Part shown: piece after piece, positions 1 through 7,446 of the stretch
Layout: every line of letters starts with the position of its first letter
Position numbering within the stretch: the stretch's first letter is position 1
From: an uncultured Marinosulfonomonas sp.
GTDB taxonomy: Bacteria > Pseudomonadota > Alphaproteobacteria > Rhodobacterales > Rhodobacteraceae
Assembly: GCA_947311455.1 (NCBI GenBank)
Contig: CAMZKY010000305.1
Coordinates: 1-14,694 of the forward strand
Length of the DNA: 14,694 nucleotides
Direction of reading: 5' to 3'
Made by a program: the position numbers and the translations under genes
The notes under the pieces: model-generated
The model's database searches: none
Told to the model about the DNA's origin: nothing
What the model saw: only the letters and a program-made list of their open reading frames with translations

Positions 1-42
1 CCGAAAAGCAAATCAAACGGCGAGGCAAAGGATACAATATGA
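1..42 (+). CDS. 3' end of an unidentified upstream gene (partial)
   Basis: Frame 1 is open from the window edge and reads P-K-S-K-S-N-G-E-A-K-D-T-I, then TGA at 40-42. That stop overlaps the ATG of the next gene (39-41) as ATGA, the usual layout of translationally coupled genes. Since the next gene is a NarL/FixJ response regulator, a cognate sensor histidine kinase is the natural guess for the upstream product, but 13 hydrophilic residues cannot show this. The coding claim rests only on the overlap and the open frame. Confidence 0.45.
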   Translation, partial: PKSKSNGEAKDTI

Positions 43-683
43 CCAACCCAATTCGCGTTGTGATCGTTGATGATCATCAAATGGTTGCTGAAGGGATCGA
101 GGCCATTCTTGAGACCTATGATGATATCAAAGTTGTTGCCACGCTTTCAAATGCGCAAGCCATCATTGATCAGATCGAAATATTGAGGCCCGATGTCGTG
201 TTGCTTGATCTGAATATGCCCGACATGAACGGCTTATCAACCACCGAGCATTTGCTGGAAAAGCACCCGAAAACACGGATTTTAATTCTGTCGATGCACG
301 ACACCCCCGAATACATCCAAACCGCCCTTAGTTATGGTGCGGTGGGATATATTCTAAAAGACGTTCCCACCGAAGAAATCAAAACCGCCATTGATACGGT
401 GCTTCAGGGAAAACAGTATTTATGCACCGGTGCCAATGCCGCCCTTGCCCCCAAAACCAAAGATGGGCGCGAAACCCTGACCAGCCGCGAACAAACGGTG
501 CTTCTGGAACTGGCGCAGGGCCGCTCTAACAAGGAAGTGGCGATCAAACTGGAAATTTCAGTGCGCACCGTTGAAACCCACCGCAAAAACATCAAACGCA
601 AGCTGGGGATTTCCACAACCGCGGGCCTGACACGCTATGCAATGGAGCATGGCGTGCTGCAAGGCACGGGTGTTCAACTGTGA
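39..683 (+). CDS. Two-component response regulator, NarL/FixJ (LuxR HTH) family
   Basis: This is a cytoplasmic DNA-binding response regulator of 214 aa, a normal length. The receiver domain spans about residues 4-120. The acidic pair D11/D12, the phospho-acceptor D57 (V-V-L-L-D-L-N-M-P), S85 and K107 are all present, so it should be phosphorylatable. After a short linker, a LuxR/GerE helix-turn-helix occupies about 147-192 (L-T-S-R-E-Q through S-V-R-T-V-E-T-H). The start is supported by AAAGGA at 27-32, six bases before the ATG, and by the ATGA overlap with the preceding frame. The partner kinase and target genes are not identifiable here. It lies upstream of ilvBN on the same strand, but the ilvBN leader has its own candidate promoter and terminator, so co-regulation is not implied. 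Confidence 0.9.
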   Translation: MTNPIRVVIVDDHQMVAEGIEAILETYDDIKVVATLSNAQAIIDQIEILRPDVVLLDLNMPDMNGLSTTEHLLEKHPKTRILILSMHDTPEYIQTALSYGAVGYILKDVPTEEIKTAIDTVLQGKQYLCTGANAALAPKTKDGRETLTSREQTVLLELAQGRSNKEVAIKLEISVRTVETHRKNIKRKLGISTTAGLTRYAMEHGVLQGTGVQL

Positions 684-700
684 AACTGCCCCAACACATC

Positions 701-736
701 CGGAATTACGATTAATTCCGAGATATCCTCGTTTTT
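701..736 (+). terminator. Weak candidate terminator after the response regulator gene
   Basis: A perfect 8-bp inverted repeat (CGGAATTA, loop CGAT, TAATTCCG; 701-720) lies 18 bases after the stop. It is followed by a 4-bp hairpin CGAG-ATATC-CTCG (719-731) that runs directly into five T (732-736). The stems are AT-rich or short, so termination would be weak. The first palindrome could instead be a protein-binding site. Confidence 0.35.
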
Positions 737-793
737 AGCAACAATAAAACTATAATCGCGGCGTTAACGTCACATTATTCTTTCATTTGCCTG

Positions 794-822
794 TTGACGA
801 CCCTGTTCAGCACTTTTAAGGT
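794..822 (+). promoter_or_regulatory. Candidate ilvBN leader promoter
   Basis: TTGACG (794-799) is followed after 17 bases by TAAGGT (817-822). Transcription would start near 828-830, just before the Shine-Dalgarno of the leader peptide. The -35 is good and the -10 is poor. A perfect TATAAT at 751-756 is an alternative -10, but no -35 is visible at a suitable distance from it. Confidence 0.35.
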
Positions 823-850
823 CTTCTCAGATTTAAAGGGGCTTTGGATA

Positions 851-898
851 ATGGATATCCTTCTTGTCATTGTGAAAAATGCGCGCATGGGCTGGTAA
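851..898 (+). CDS. ilvBN leader peptide (Ile/Leu/Val attenuator peptide)
   Basis: A 15-codon ORF reads M-D-I-L-L-V-I-V-K-N-A-R-M-G-W-stop. Six consecutive codons (857-874) encode Ile, Leu, Leu, Val, Ile, Val, the end products controlled by acetolactate synthase. AAAGGGG (835-841) lies nine bases before the ATG and is a strong ribosome binding site. The ORF ends 26 bases before the 5' arm of an intrinsic terminator, which itself precedes ilvB. This matches classical transcription attenuation: scarce charged tRNA-Ile/Leu/Val stalls the ribosome and should favour readthrough into ilvBN. The peptide is probably regulatory only and has no function of its own. Codon content, SD and terminator are seen directly; the mechanism is inferred from enterobacterial ilvL and ivbL. 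Confidence 0.85.
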   Translation: MDILLVIVKNARMGW

Positions 899-927
899 CA
901 GCTACCTGATTGGTAAAACATGCGCCC
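883..927 (+). promoter_or_regulatory. Alternative RNA pairings in the ilvBN attenuator
   Basis: Several mutually exclusive pairings are visible between the leader peptide and the terminator. GCTG-GTAA-CAGC (891-902) and GGTA/TACC (894-897 with 903-906) compete with TACC/GGTA (903-906 with 912-915). GCGCATG (883-889) can pair with CATGCGC (919-925). GGGC (889-892) can pair with GCCC (924-927), taking bases of the terminator 5' arm. Which of these is the true antiterminator is not decided by eye. Confidence 0.45.
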
Positions 928-948
928 CCGAATTTCGGGGGTTTTTTT
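925..948 (+). terminator. ilvBN attenuator terminator
   Basis: A perfect 7-bp GC-rich stem CCCCCGA (925-931) / TCGGGGG (935-941) with a 3-base loop is followed by seven T (942-948). It is a textbook intrinsic terminator. It lies 49 bases upstream of the ilvB start and downstream of a branched-chain-codon leader peptide, so its role is most likely conditional (attenuation) rather than ending the response regulator transcript. Confidence 0.9.
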
Positions 949-997
949 ATGGCCAGGGCTAACACGTAGACGATAAACTTGGACGGAGAGACATACG

Positions 998-2752
998 ATG
1001 GAACGTCAAATGAGCGGCGCAAAAATGATCATTCAAGCTTTGAAGGATCAAGATGTAGAAGTGGTGTTCGGATACCCCGGCGGCGCTGTGCTGCCGATTT
1101 ATGACGAAATTTTCCTCCAAAACGACATCCGGCATATTCTGGTGCGCCACGAACAAGGCGCGCTGCATGCCGCCGAAGGCTATGCGCGTTCAACCGGAAA
1201 GCCCGGCGTGGTGCTGGTAACCTCCGGACCCGGCGCAACAAATGCAGTAACCGGCCTAACCGATGCGCTTCTGGATAGCATTCCGCTGGTGGTTCTCACC
1301 GGACAGGTGCCCACCTTTATGATCGGCAACGATGCCTTTCAGGAGGCCGACACCGTAGGCATCACCCGCCCCTGCACCAAACATAACTGGTTGGTCAAAG
1401 ACACCAATGATCTAGCCGCCACAATCCACGAAGGCTTTCACATCGCCACATCCGGCCGCCCTGGCCCCGTGTTGATTGATATTCCAAAAGATGTGCAATT
1501 TGCCGACGGCACATATACACCGCCAACAGATATGGCCAAAAACCGCTATAACCCTGTTGTCAAAGGCGATATCGAAAAGATCACTGCCCTTGCCGAATTG
1601 ATCGAACGTGCCGAAAAGCCGATTTTTTATACCGGCGGCGGCGTGATTAATTCCGGCGTTGGGGCCAGCCAACTGCTGCGTGAACTGACCGACGCCACCG
1701 GTATTCCGATCACCTCGACCCTGATGGGGCTTGGTGCTTACCCCGCCTCGGGCGAAAACTGGCTGGGAATGTTGGGGATGCACGGATTGTATGAGGCCAA
1801 TATGGCCATGCACGGTTCTGACCTGATTATCTGTGTGGGCGCGCGCTTTGACGACCGGATCACAGGCCGTGTCGAGGATTTTGCACCGGACGCCAACATC
1901 GTGCATATTGATATTGACCCCTCGTCAATCAACAAAATCATCCCCGCCGATCTGGCGATCATCGGCGATGTCGGTCATGTATTGGAAGATTTGCTGAAAG
2001 TGTGGAAATCACGCGGTCGCAAAACCAACAAACCTGCTCTGAAAAAATGGTGGGGTCAGATTGATGAATGGAAAGCGCGCAAGTGCCTAGCCTATACGCA
2101 AAAAGGCAAAATCATCAAACCGCAATACGCGCTTGAACGTCTGCAGGCCCTGACACAAGACATGGATCGCTACATCACCACCGAGGTCGGGCAACATCAA
2201 ATGTGGGCCGCGCAATATCTGAAATTTGACGAACCGAATCGTTTGATGACGTCTGGTGGCCTTGGCACGATGGGCTATGGCACGCCGTCGTCAATGGGGG
2301 TGCAAATGGCCCATCCCGACAGTTTGGTGATTAACATCGCCGGCGAAGGATCGTGGTTGATGAATATGCAGGAAATGGGCACCGCCATGCAATACCGCCT
2401 GCGCACCAAACAATTCATTCTGAATAATGAACGCCTAGGCATGGTGCGCCAGTGGCAGGAATTGTTGCACAACGAACGCTATTCCGAAACATGGCAGGAG
2501 GCCCTGCCCGATTTTGTCAAGCTGGCCGATGCGTTTGGCTGCAAAGGTATTCGGGTCTCCGACCCAGATGATCTGGACGATGCGATCAAAGACATGCTGG
2601 CCTATGACGGGCCGGTGATCTTTGATTGTCTGGTGGAAAAACATGAAAACTGTTTCCCGATGATCCCGTCAGGTGCCCCGCATAATGAAATGCTGATGGG
2701 GGATGCAAACACGCAGGATGCTATCGGTGATAGCGGTGCGGTATTGGTTTAA
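998..2752 (+). CDS. ilvB: Acetolactate synthase, large (catalytic) subunit
   Basis: This ThDP enzyme condenses two pyruvates to 2-acetolactate, or pyruvate with 2-ketobutyrate to 2-aceto-2-hydroxybutyrate. It is the first common step of Val/Leu/Ile synthesis. At 584 aa it has the family length. The N-terminal pyrimidine-binding domain (about 6-170) carries the catalytic glutamate E52 in R-H-E-Q-G-A-L-H-A-A-E-G. The central domain covers about 200-335 and the pyrophosphate-binding domain about 390-545. The metal/ThDP motif reads G-E-G-S-W (449-453) rather than the enterobacterial GDGS; as far as I recall, GE-S is normal for alphaproteobacterial AHAS. The motif's distal asparagines lie in F-I-L-N-N. 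GGAGAG (985-990) is seven bases before the ATG. ilvN follows after 13 bases. Expression is probably set by the attenuator just upstream. Confidence 0.97.
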   Translation: MERQMSGAKMIIQALKDQDVEVVFGYPGGAVLPIYDEIFLQNDIRHILVRHEQGALHAAEGYARSTGKPGVVLVTSGPGATNAVTGLTDALLDSIPLVVLTGQVPTFMIGNDAFQEADTVGITRPCTKHNWLVKDTNDLAATIHEGFHIATSGRPGPVLIDIPKDVQFADGTYTPPTDMAKNRYNPVVKGDIEKITALAELIERAEKPIFYTGGGVINSGVGASQLLRELTDATGIPITSTLMGLGAYPASGENWLGMLGMHGLYEANMAMHGSDLIICVGARFDDRITGRVEDFAPDANIVHIDIDPSSINKIIPADLAIIGDVGHVLEDLLKVWKSRGRKTNKPALKKWWGQIDEWKARKCLAYTQKGKIIKPQYALERLQALTQDMDRYITTEVGQHQMWAAQYLKFDEPNRLMTSGGLGTMGYGTPSSMGVQMAHPDSLVINIAGEGSWLMNMQEMGTAMQYRLRTKQFILNNERLGMVRQWQELLHNERYSETWQEALPDFVKLADAFGCKGIRVSDPDDLDDAIKDMLAYDGPVIFDCLVEKHENCFPMIPSGAPHNEMLMGDANTQDAIGDSGAVLV

Positions 2753-2765
2753 GAAAGGTCTGTAA

Positions 2766-3326
2766 ATGTCTGTTTTAAATATCAAAAAAGGATCATCTGC
2801 CCATTCCGCATATGACCTGAAAGATCCAAACTCAATGGTAATTGAATCCCACACGTTAACCATCCTCGTCGATAACGAGGCCGGTGTTCTTGCCCGTGTG
2901 ATCGGCCTGTTTTCAGGGCGTGGGTATAACATCGAAAGCCTGACTGTGGCCGAGATTAATGGGGAATATCATCAATCTCGCATTACCATTGTCACCACCG
3001 GCACACCGCAAGTGATCGAACAAATCAAGGCACAGCTGGGCCGGATTATTCCGGTGCATAAGGTGCATGATTTAACCGTCGAAGGCCCCTATGTGGAGCG
3101 TGAACTAGCGATGTTCAAAGTATCCGGCACGGGTGACCAACGGGTCGAAGCCTTGCGTCTGGCCGATATTTTCCGCGCCAATGTTGTGGATAGCACACTG
3201 GAAAGCTTTGTCTTTGAAATGACAGGCAAGTCAGAAAAAATCGACGCCTTTGCCGAATTGATGCGGCCTTTAGGATTGCAGGAAACGGCCCGGACCGGCG
3301 TTGCGGCAATGGCACGTGGAGCCTGA
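2766..3326 (+). CDS. ilvN: Acetolactate synthase, small (regulatory) subunit
   Basis: This subunit binds the large subunit, raises its activity and confers valine feedback inhibition. It is 186 aa. An ACT domain spans about 29-103, with the effector-site signature D-N-E-A-G-V-L-A-R-V (36-45) and G-L-F-S-G-R-G-Y-N-I-E-S-L. The C-terminal ALS small-subunit domain follows (about 110-184). About 28 residues precede the ACT domain, more than in enterobacterial IlvH or IlvN. The start is supported by AAGAAAGG about seven bases upstream and by the short distance to ilvB. An internal ATG at codon 24 would give a shorter, more enterobacterial-like protein but lacks an obvious RBS. The gene is the last of the ilvBN unit and is followed by a strong terminator. 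Some annotations call it ilvH. Confidence 0.96.
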   Translation: MSVLNIKKGSSAHSAYDLKDPNSMVIESHTLTILVDNEAGVLARVIGLFSGRGYNIESLTVAEINGEYHQSRITIVTTGTPQVIEQIKAQLGRIIPVHKVHDLTVEGPYVERELAMFKVSGTGDQRVEALRLADIFRANVVDSTLESFVFEMTGKSEKIDAFAELMRPLGLQETARTGVAAMARGA

Positions 3327-3333
3327 TTTTAAC

Positions 3334-3371
3334 TATGTGAGTTTCTTATGAAAACCATATGACTCACGTAT
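3334..3371 (+). other. Imperfect hairpin in the ilvN 3' UTR
   Basis: TATGTGAGT (3334-3342) can pair with ACTCACGTA (3362-3370) through nine base pairs with one G-U. An inner TATG/CATA pair (3347-3350 with 3356-3359) extends the structure. It lies between the ilvN stop and the intrinsic terminator and has no T-tract of its own. It may stabilise the mRNA 3' end, but no specific function can be assigned. Confidence 0.3.
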
Positions 3372-3389
3372 GACAACTTACGGATTTGA

Positions 3390-3418
3390 AATCGGGCTTT
3401 GCGGCCCGATTTTTTTTG
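3390..3418 (+). terminator. Intrinsic terminator of ilvBN
   Basis: AATCGGGC (3390-3397), loop TTTGCG and GCCCGATT (3404-3411) form a perfect 8-bp stem, followed by an unbroken T-run to 3417. It lies 63 bases after the ilvN stop. Confidence 0.92.
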
Positions 3419-3450
3419 TTTGCCACCCAAATATCCGCCCTGAAAACTGC

Positions 3451-3494
3451 ATTTTAATTGTCCTACTGTCCTAGGAGCGTAGGACAATTAAAAT
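3451..3494. repeat. Perfect 16-bp inverted repeat with nested palindrome
   Basis: ATTTTAATTGTCCTAC (3451-3466) and its exact reverse complement (3479-3494) flank a 12-base spacer. The spacer contains a second palindrome, TCCTAGGA (3469-3476). The motif TGTCCTA occurs twice in direct orientation (in the left arm and the spacer) and once inverted as TAGGACA in the right arm. The element lies between the convergent ilvN and nrdJ genes. It holds an AGGA (3481-3484) and ends in the ATG (3493-3495) of a doubtful small ORF. No flanking duplication marks it as a transposable element, and no T-run makes it a standard terminator. A multi-site operator, a bidirectional 3'-end hairpin or a translational switch are all possible. 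Confidence 0.8.
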
Positions 3495-3777
3495 GGCGAA
3501 ACCCCAAAAGAAAAGGGAAGCCGAGGGTTCCCCCAAAGACTTCCCAGTTTCGCTGATCAAGCTCATCATTTTACCGCTCGGACTGATTTGTGCCTGCGGC
3601 TTGATCTGCGTCGGGGGCGAGCGCACCCGCCCCGGAACTGTTTTGGGTAAAAACTCTAGCTACATCCAGACGTTCCACCACAGGTATTGCATTTCATACA
3701 AGTACCGTTGCGCACCAAAGTATAGTTTCCGCAATCGTTACACGGATCCCCCTCATAGCCCTGCATTTTGGCTTTGA
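3493..3777 (+). CDS. Doubtful small hypothetical membrane protein
   Basis: A 94-codon ORF starts at an ATG in the right arm of the large inverted repeat, with AGGA eight bases upstream. Residues 1-17 are Lys/Glu-rich. Residues 18-43 form one hydrophobic, Cys-containing segment (P-V-S-L-I-K-L-I-I-L-P-L-G-L-I and onward) that could span the membrane. The last 40 codons run antisense to the end of nrdJ and look like a shadow of it, so any real protein may owe little to that part. I recognise no family. A rival 33-codon minus-strand frame also crosses this interval, which weakens the case. It may well be noncoding. Confidence 0.22.
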   Translation: MAKPQKKREAEGSPKDFPVSLIKLIILPLGLICACGLICVGGERTRPGTVLGKNSSYIQTFHHRYCISYKYRCAPKYSFRNRYTDPPHSPAFWL

Positions 3778-6700
3778 CGATCGGATCCATTTGCCCACCA
3801 TTTGATGAAACGATGGTGTTCAACACATCTTCCGGATCAACATCGGGGTCAAGCGCGACAACAGCGCTTTGCAGATCAATGCCCCCCTGCAAAACTGTCA
3901 AATGCTCCGGCACGCGCTTGCGCAAATATCCGGTTGAGGAAATCTGTTTCAACACTTCAAGCGATTTACTGGCGGCAGTTTTGCTAACCTCGGTCACGTT
4001 GGACATGCCTTCGTCAACGCCACGGCCAAGATCATCAAAGCTTGCGCCTTGCGGCTCCACATGGGCCAAATCCGAACGATCCAGATACGACACAGCCAAT
4101 TCCCGGAAGATGTAATCCAGAATAGACGTAGCATTTTTGATGCTGTCATTGCCGGACACCAATCCAGCCGGTTCAAACTTGGTAAATGTGAACGCATCAA
4201 CAAATTCTTCCAGCGGCACGCCGTATTGCAAGCCCACAGACACGGCGATGGCAAAATTGTTCATCATTGCGCGAAAGCCTGCGCCCTCTTTGTGCATGTC
4301 GATGAAAATTTCGCCCAGTTCGCCGCCCTCATATTCGCCCGTGCGCAGATACACCTTATGACCTCCAACAACCGCCTTTTGCGTATAGCCCTTGCGGCGC
4401 GATGGCAGTTTTTCGCGATTGCTGCGGACGATTTCTTTGATCACAACTTTTTCGATGATCTTTTCGGCCAGAACCACCGCTTTTTCCTGCTGGCTGCCAG
4501 CGGCCAGAATTTCTTCGGCCTCCTCATCATCTTCTACCAATGACGCAGTCAATGGTTGGCTTAGTTTTGATCCATCACGATAAAGCGCGTTTGCCTTAAC
4601 CCCAAGTGACCAGCTAAGCTCATATGCTTTTTGGCAATCTTCAATGCTGGCATCATTGGCCATATTAATGGTTTTGCTGATTGCCCCCGAAATAAACGAT
4701 TGTGCGGCGGCCATCATGGTAATGTGGCTTTCCACCGGCAAATAGCGTTTGCCGATTTTCCCGCAAGTGTTGGCGCAATCAAAAATCCCGTAATGTTCGG
4801 GCTTAAGATGGGGCGCACCTTCGAGCGTCATGGTGCCGCAAACGTGGTTGTTACAGGCCTCGATATCGCCGTGAGTAAACCCGAGGTGACGCAACAGATT
4901 AAAGGCCGGATCGTTCAGTTTACTGACCGGAATACCCAGCGTTTTGGTGCAAAACTCTTCGCCCAATGTCCATTGGTTAAACACAAATTTGATATCAAAG
5001 GCCGATGGCAAAGCCTCTTCGATCTTTTCGATTTCGTTTGCGCCAAAACCATGCCCGATTAATGATGTATGGTTAATGCGTGGCGCATTCCCGATGGTGC
5101 CGTGGCCCACCGCATAACTGACAATTTCTTCAATCTGTGCCGCACCATACCCCTGTTTTTCAAGCGCTGCTGGCACCGAGCGATTGATGATCTTGAAATA
5201 CCCGCCACCGGCAAGTTTTTTAAATTTCACCAAAGCAAAATCAGGCTCGATTCCTGTGGTATCGCAATCCATCACCAGCCCAATGGTGCCGGTTGGTGCG
5301 ATTACGGAAACCTGTGCATTTCTATAACCGTGTTTTTCACCCAGCAACAGCGCCTCGTCCCATGCGGATTTGGCCAGTTGGATTAGATTTTGATCGGGGC
5401 AATTCGCTTGATCCAATGGAACAGGATTGACCTCCAAGCCTTTGTAACCATTGGAATTACCGTATGCGGCATGGCGGTGATTGCGGATCACCCGCAGCAT
5501 ATGATCCGCGTTGCGGGTATAGCCGTCAAACGGGCCAAGCTCACCGGCGATTTCGGCGGATGTGGCATAAGACACGCCCGTCATAATCGCTGTCAGCGCA
5601 GCACCAAGGGCGCGGCCCTCATTGCTGTCATAGGAATGCCCCATGTTCATCAACAAACCGCCGATATTGGCATAACCAAGGCCAAGGGTACGGAAATCAT
5701 AGGACAGTTGGGCAATTTCTTTTGAGGGAAATTGCGCCATCATCACGCTGATTTCCAGGGTCAGTGTCCATAAACGGGTGGCGTGGATGTAATCCTCGGC
5801 TTGGAACACCCCGTCCTTAAGGAAGGTTAACAGGTTCATTGAGGCCAGGTTACAGGCGGTATCGTCAAGGAACATATATTCGGAGCATGGGTTTGATCCA
5901 CGGATCGCGCCGTCTTCGGGGCATGTGTGCCATGCATTAATTGTGTCGTGAAACTGAATGCCCGGATCGGCGCAAGCCCAAGCGGCATGGCCCACCTGTT
6001 CCCACAAATCGCGGGCGCGGATGGTTTTGGAAACCTTGCCGTCGGTGCGATTGATCAGGTTCCAATCGGTGTCATCCTTGACGGCCTTAAGGAACGCATC
6101 AGTGACGCGGATTGAATTGTTGGAGTTTTGGCCGGAAACAGAACTATAGGCCTCGGAATCCCAATCGGTGTCATAGGTGGGGAATTCGATGCTGGTATAG
6201 CCCTGACGCGCGTAATCCAGAACCCGTTTCACATAGGTTTCGGGAATGGCGCGTTTTTTGGCGATACGCACGGCAGATTTCAAAGTGTCGTTCACTTTGG
6301 GATCATAGGCGTCTTCGGCCTTGCCATCCCATGTTTTGATCGCAGCAAAAATGTCGTTCAGGCATTCTTCGTGCATTTTGGAGCCCGCAACGATCGAGGC
6401 TACCTTTTGCTCCTCTAACACCTTCCAGTTGATAAATTCTTCGATGTCGGGGTGATCCGCATCAATAATCACCATCTTCGCCGCACGGCGCGTGGTGCCG
6501 CCGGATTTAATCGCCCCTGCGGCGCGATCTCCGATCTTTAGGAAGCCCATTAGCCCCGAAGAGCTTCCTCCGCCTGACAGGCTCTCGCCTGAGGCCCTGA
6601 GGGACGAGAAATTGGTGCCGGTGCCAGACCCGTATTTAAACAAGCGCGCTTCGCGCACCCACAGATCCATGATGCCGCCCTCGGACACCAGATCATCTTT

Positions 6701-7312
6701 GACAGATTGAATGAAACAGGCGTGCGGTTGGGGGTGTTCATAGGCAGAATCGGATTTGGTTAGCTTGCCGGTGGCGGCATCCACATAGAAATGCCCCTGC
6801 CCCGGCCCATCGATTCCATAGGCCCAATGCAGACCGGTGTTAAACCATTGCGGGCTGTTTGGTGCGGCGCGTTGGGTGGCCAGCATATGGCGCATTTCAT
6901 CGTAATAGCTTTGCGCATCAGCTTCGGTGGTAAAATACCCGCCTTTCCAGCCCCAATACGTCCAAGCACCTGCAAGACGGTTGAACACTTGTTTTGCAGA
7001 TGTTTCGCCGCCGAAACGATCCTCTTCAGGTAAATCGTTCAGGGCTTTGTCATCCGGGACGGAACGCCACAAGAATTCCGGTACATTTTTCTCGCGGATT
7101 TTTTTTACGCGGGCAGGAATGCCGGCTTTGCGGAAATATTTTTGTGCAATCACATCAGAGGCAACTTGGCTCCAGCTACGCGGCACTTCGCATTCATCCA
7201 GGCGAAAAACAATTGTACCGTCCGGATTACGAATTTCAGACGACGTCGTAACAAATTCAATATCGCCATAAGCGCCGGAATCGGAAGTGGTGAAATTTCG
7301 CTCGATTTTCAT
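3656..7312 (-). CDS. nrdJ: Adenosylcobalamin-dependent (class II) ribonucleotide reductase
   Basis: The enzyme reduces ribonucleotides to deoxyribonucleotides using coenzyme B12 as radical source, so it needs neither oxygen nor a NrdB subunit. At 1218 aa it is the long form. N474, C476 and E478 (R-G-S-N-P-C-S-E-Y) are the catalytic Asn, thiyl-radical Cys and Glu. C487, eleven residues later, with C199 (Q-P-H-A-C-F) forms the expected redox pair. About 975-1085 resembles a TSCPD-type region (G-E-L-G-E-I-F-I-D-M-H-K-E-G). The C-terminus carries C1191-x2-C1194 and C1205-x2-C1208-x2-C1211 with C1217, the cysteine-rich tail thought to re-reduce the active site or bind zinc. GAGG lies ten bases before the ATG. 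The upstream region holds NrdR-like and DnaA-like sites. No other RNR gene is in the window. Confidence 0.97.
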   Translation of the reverse strand: MKIERNFTTSDSGAYGDIEFVTTSSEIRNPDGTIVFRLDECEVPRSWSQVASDVIAQKYFRKAGIPARVKKIREKNVPEFLWRSVPDDKALNDLPEEDRFGGETSAKQVFNRLAGAWTYWGWKGGYFTTEADAQSYYDEMRHMLATQRAAPNSPQWFNTGLHWAYGIDGPGQGHFYVDAATGKLTKSDSAYEHPQPHACFIQSVKDDLVSEGGIMDLWVREARLFKYGSGTGTNFSSLRASGESLSGGGSSSGLMGFLKIGDRAAGAIKSGGTTRRAAKMVIIDADHPDIEEFINWKVLEEQKVASIVAGSKMHEECLNDIFAAIKTWDGKAEDAYDPKVNDTLKSAVRIAKKRAIPETYVKRVLDYARQGYTSIEFPTYDTDWDSEAYSSVSGQNSNNSIRVTDAFLKAVKDDTDWNLINRTDGKVSKTIRARDLWEQVGHAAWACADPGIQFHDTINAWHTCPEDGAIRGSNPCSEYMFLDDTACNLASMNLLTFLKDGVFQAEDYIHATRLWTLTLEISVMMAQFPSKEIAQLSYDFRTLGLGYANIGGLLMNMGHSYDSNEGRALGAALTAIMTGVSYATSAEIAGELGPFDGYTRNADHMLRVIRNHRHAAYGNSNGYKGLEVNPVPLDQANCPDQNLIQLAKSAWDEALLLGEKHGYRNAQVSVIAPTGTIGLVMDCDTTGIEPDFALVKFKKLAGGGYFKIINRSVPAALEKQGYGAAQIEEIVSYAVGHGTIGNAPRINHTSLIGHGFGANEIEKIEEALPSAFDIKFVFNQWTLGEEFCTKTLGIPVSKLNDPAFNLLRHLGFTHGDIEACNNHVCGTMTLEGAPHLKPEHYGIFDCANTCGKIGKRYLPVESHITMMAAAQSFISGAISKTINMANDASIEDCQKAYELSWSLGVKANALYRDGSKLSQPLTASLVEDDEEAEEILAAGSQQEKAVVLAEKIIEKVVIKEIVRSNREKLPSRRKGYTQKAVVGGHKVYLRTGEYEGGELGEIFIDMHKEGAGFRAMMNNFAIAVSVGLQYGVPLEEFVDAFTFTKFEPAGLVSGNDSIKNATSILDYIFRELAVSYLDRSDLAHVEPQGASFDDLGRGVDEGMSNVTEVSKTAASKSLEVLKQISSTGYLRKRVPEHLTVLQGGIDLQSAVVALDPDVDPEDVLNTIVSSNGGQMDPIVKAKMQGYEGDPCNDCGNYTLVRNGTCMKCNTCGGTSGCS

Positions 7313-7446
7313 GTGCTGTCTGCCTCATCATAAACAATTTACTATGGTTTGCGCCCTCTAAGAAGAAGCCCTTAACCAGTATTCAATCAGCAAGTAAGAC
7401 ACGGAAAAACAACGTCAAAAACGGTTTGCACACACATGCATCGTAA

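Noticed and set aside
949..969. Mini-ORF M-A-R-A-N-T starting right after the attenuator T-run, with GGGGG as a possible RBS
   Set aside because: The GGGGG is the 3' arm of the terminator stem and the six-codon frame is probably accidental.
2342..2350. Asp-to-Glu change in the ThDP motif of IlvB (GEG instead of GDG) as a sign of an inactive enzyme
   Set aside because: Glu is conservative and, as far as I recall, usual in alphaproteobacterial acetolactate synthases; all other key residues are present.
4049..7333. Many plus-strand open frames inside nrdJ, the longest 164 and 143 codons
   Set aside because: All are antisense to a complete, well-conserved NrdJ, lack convincing RBSs and match no family; they follow from the codon usage of the real gene.
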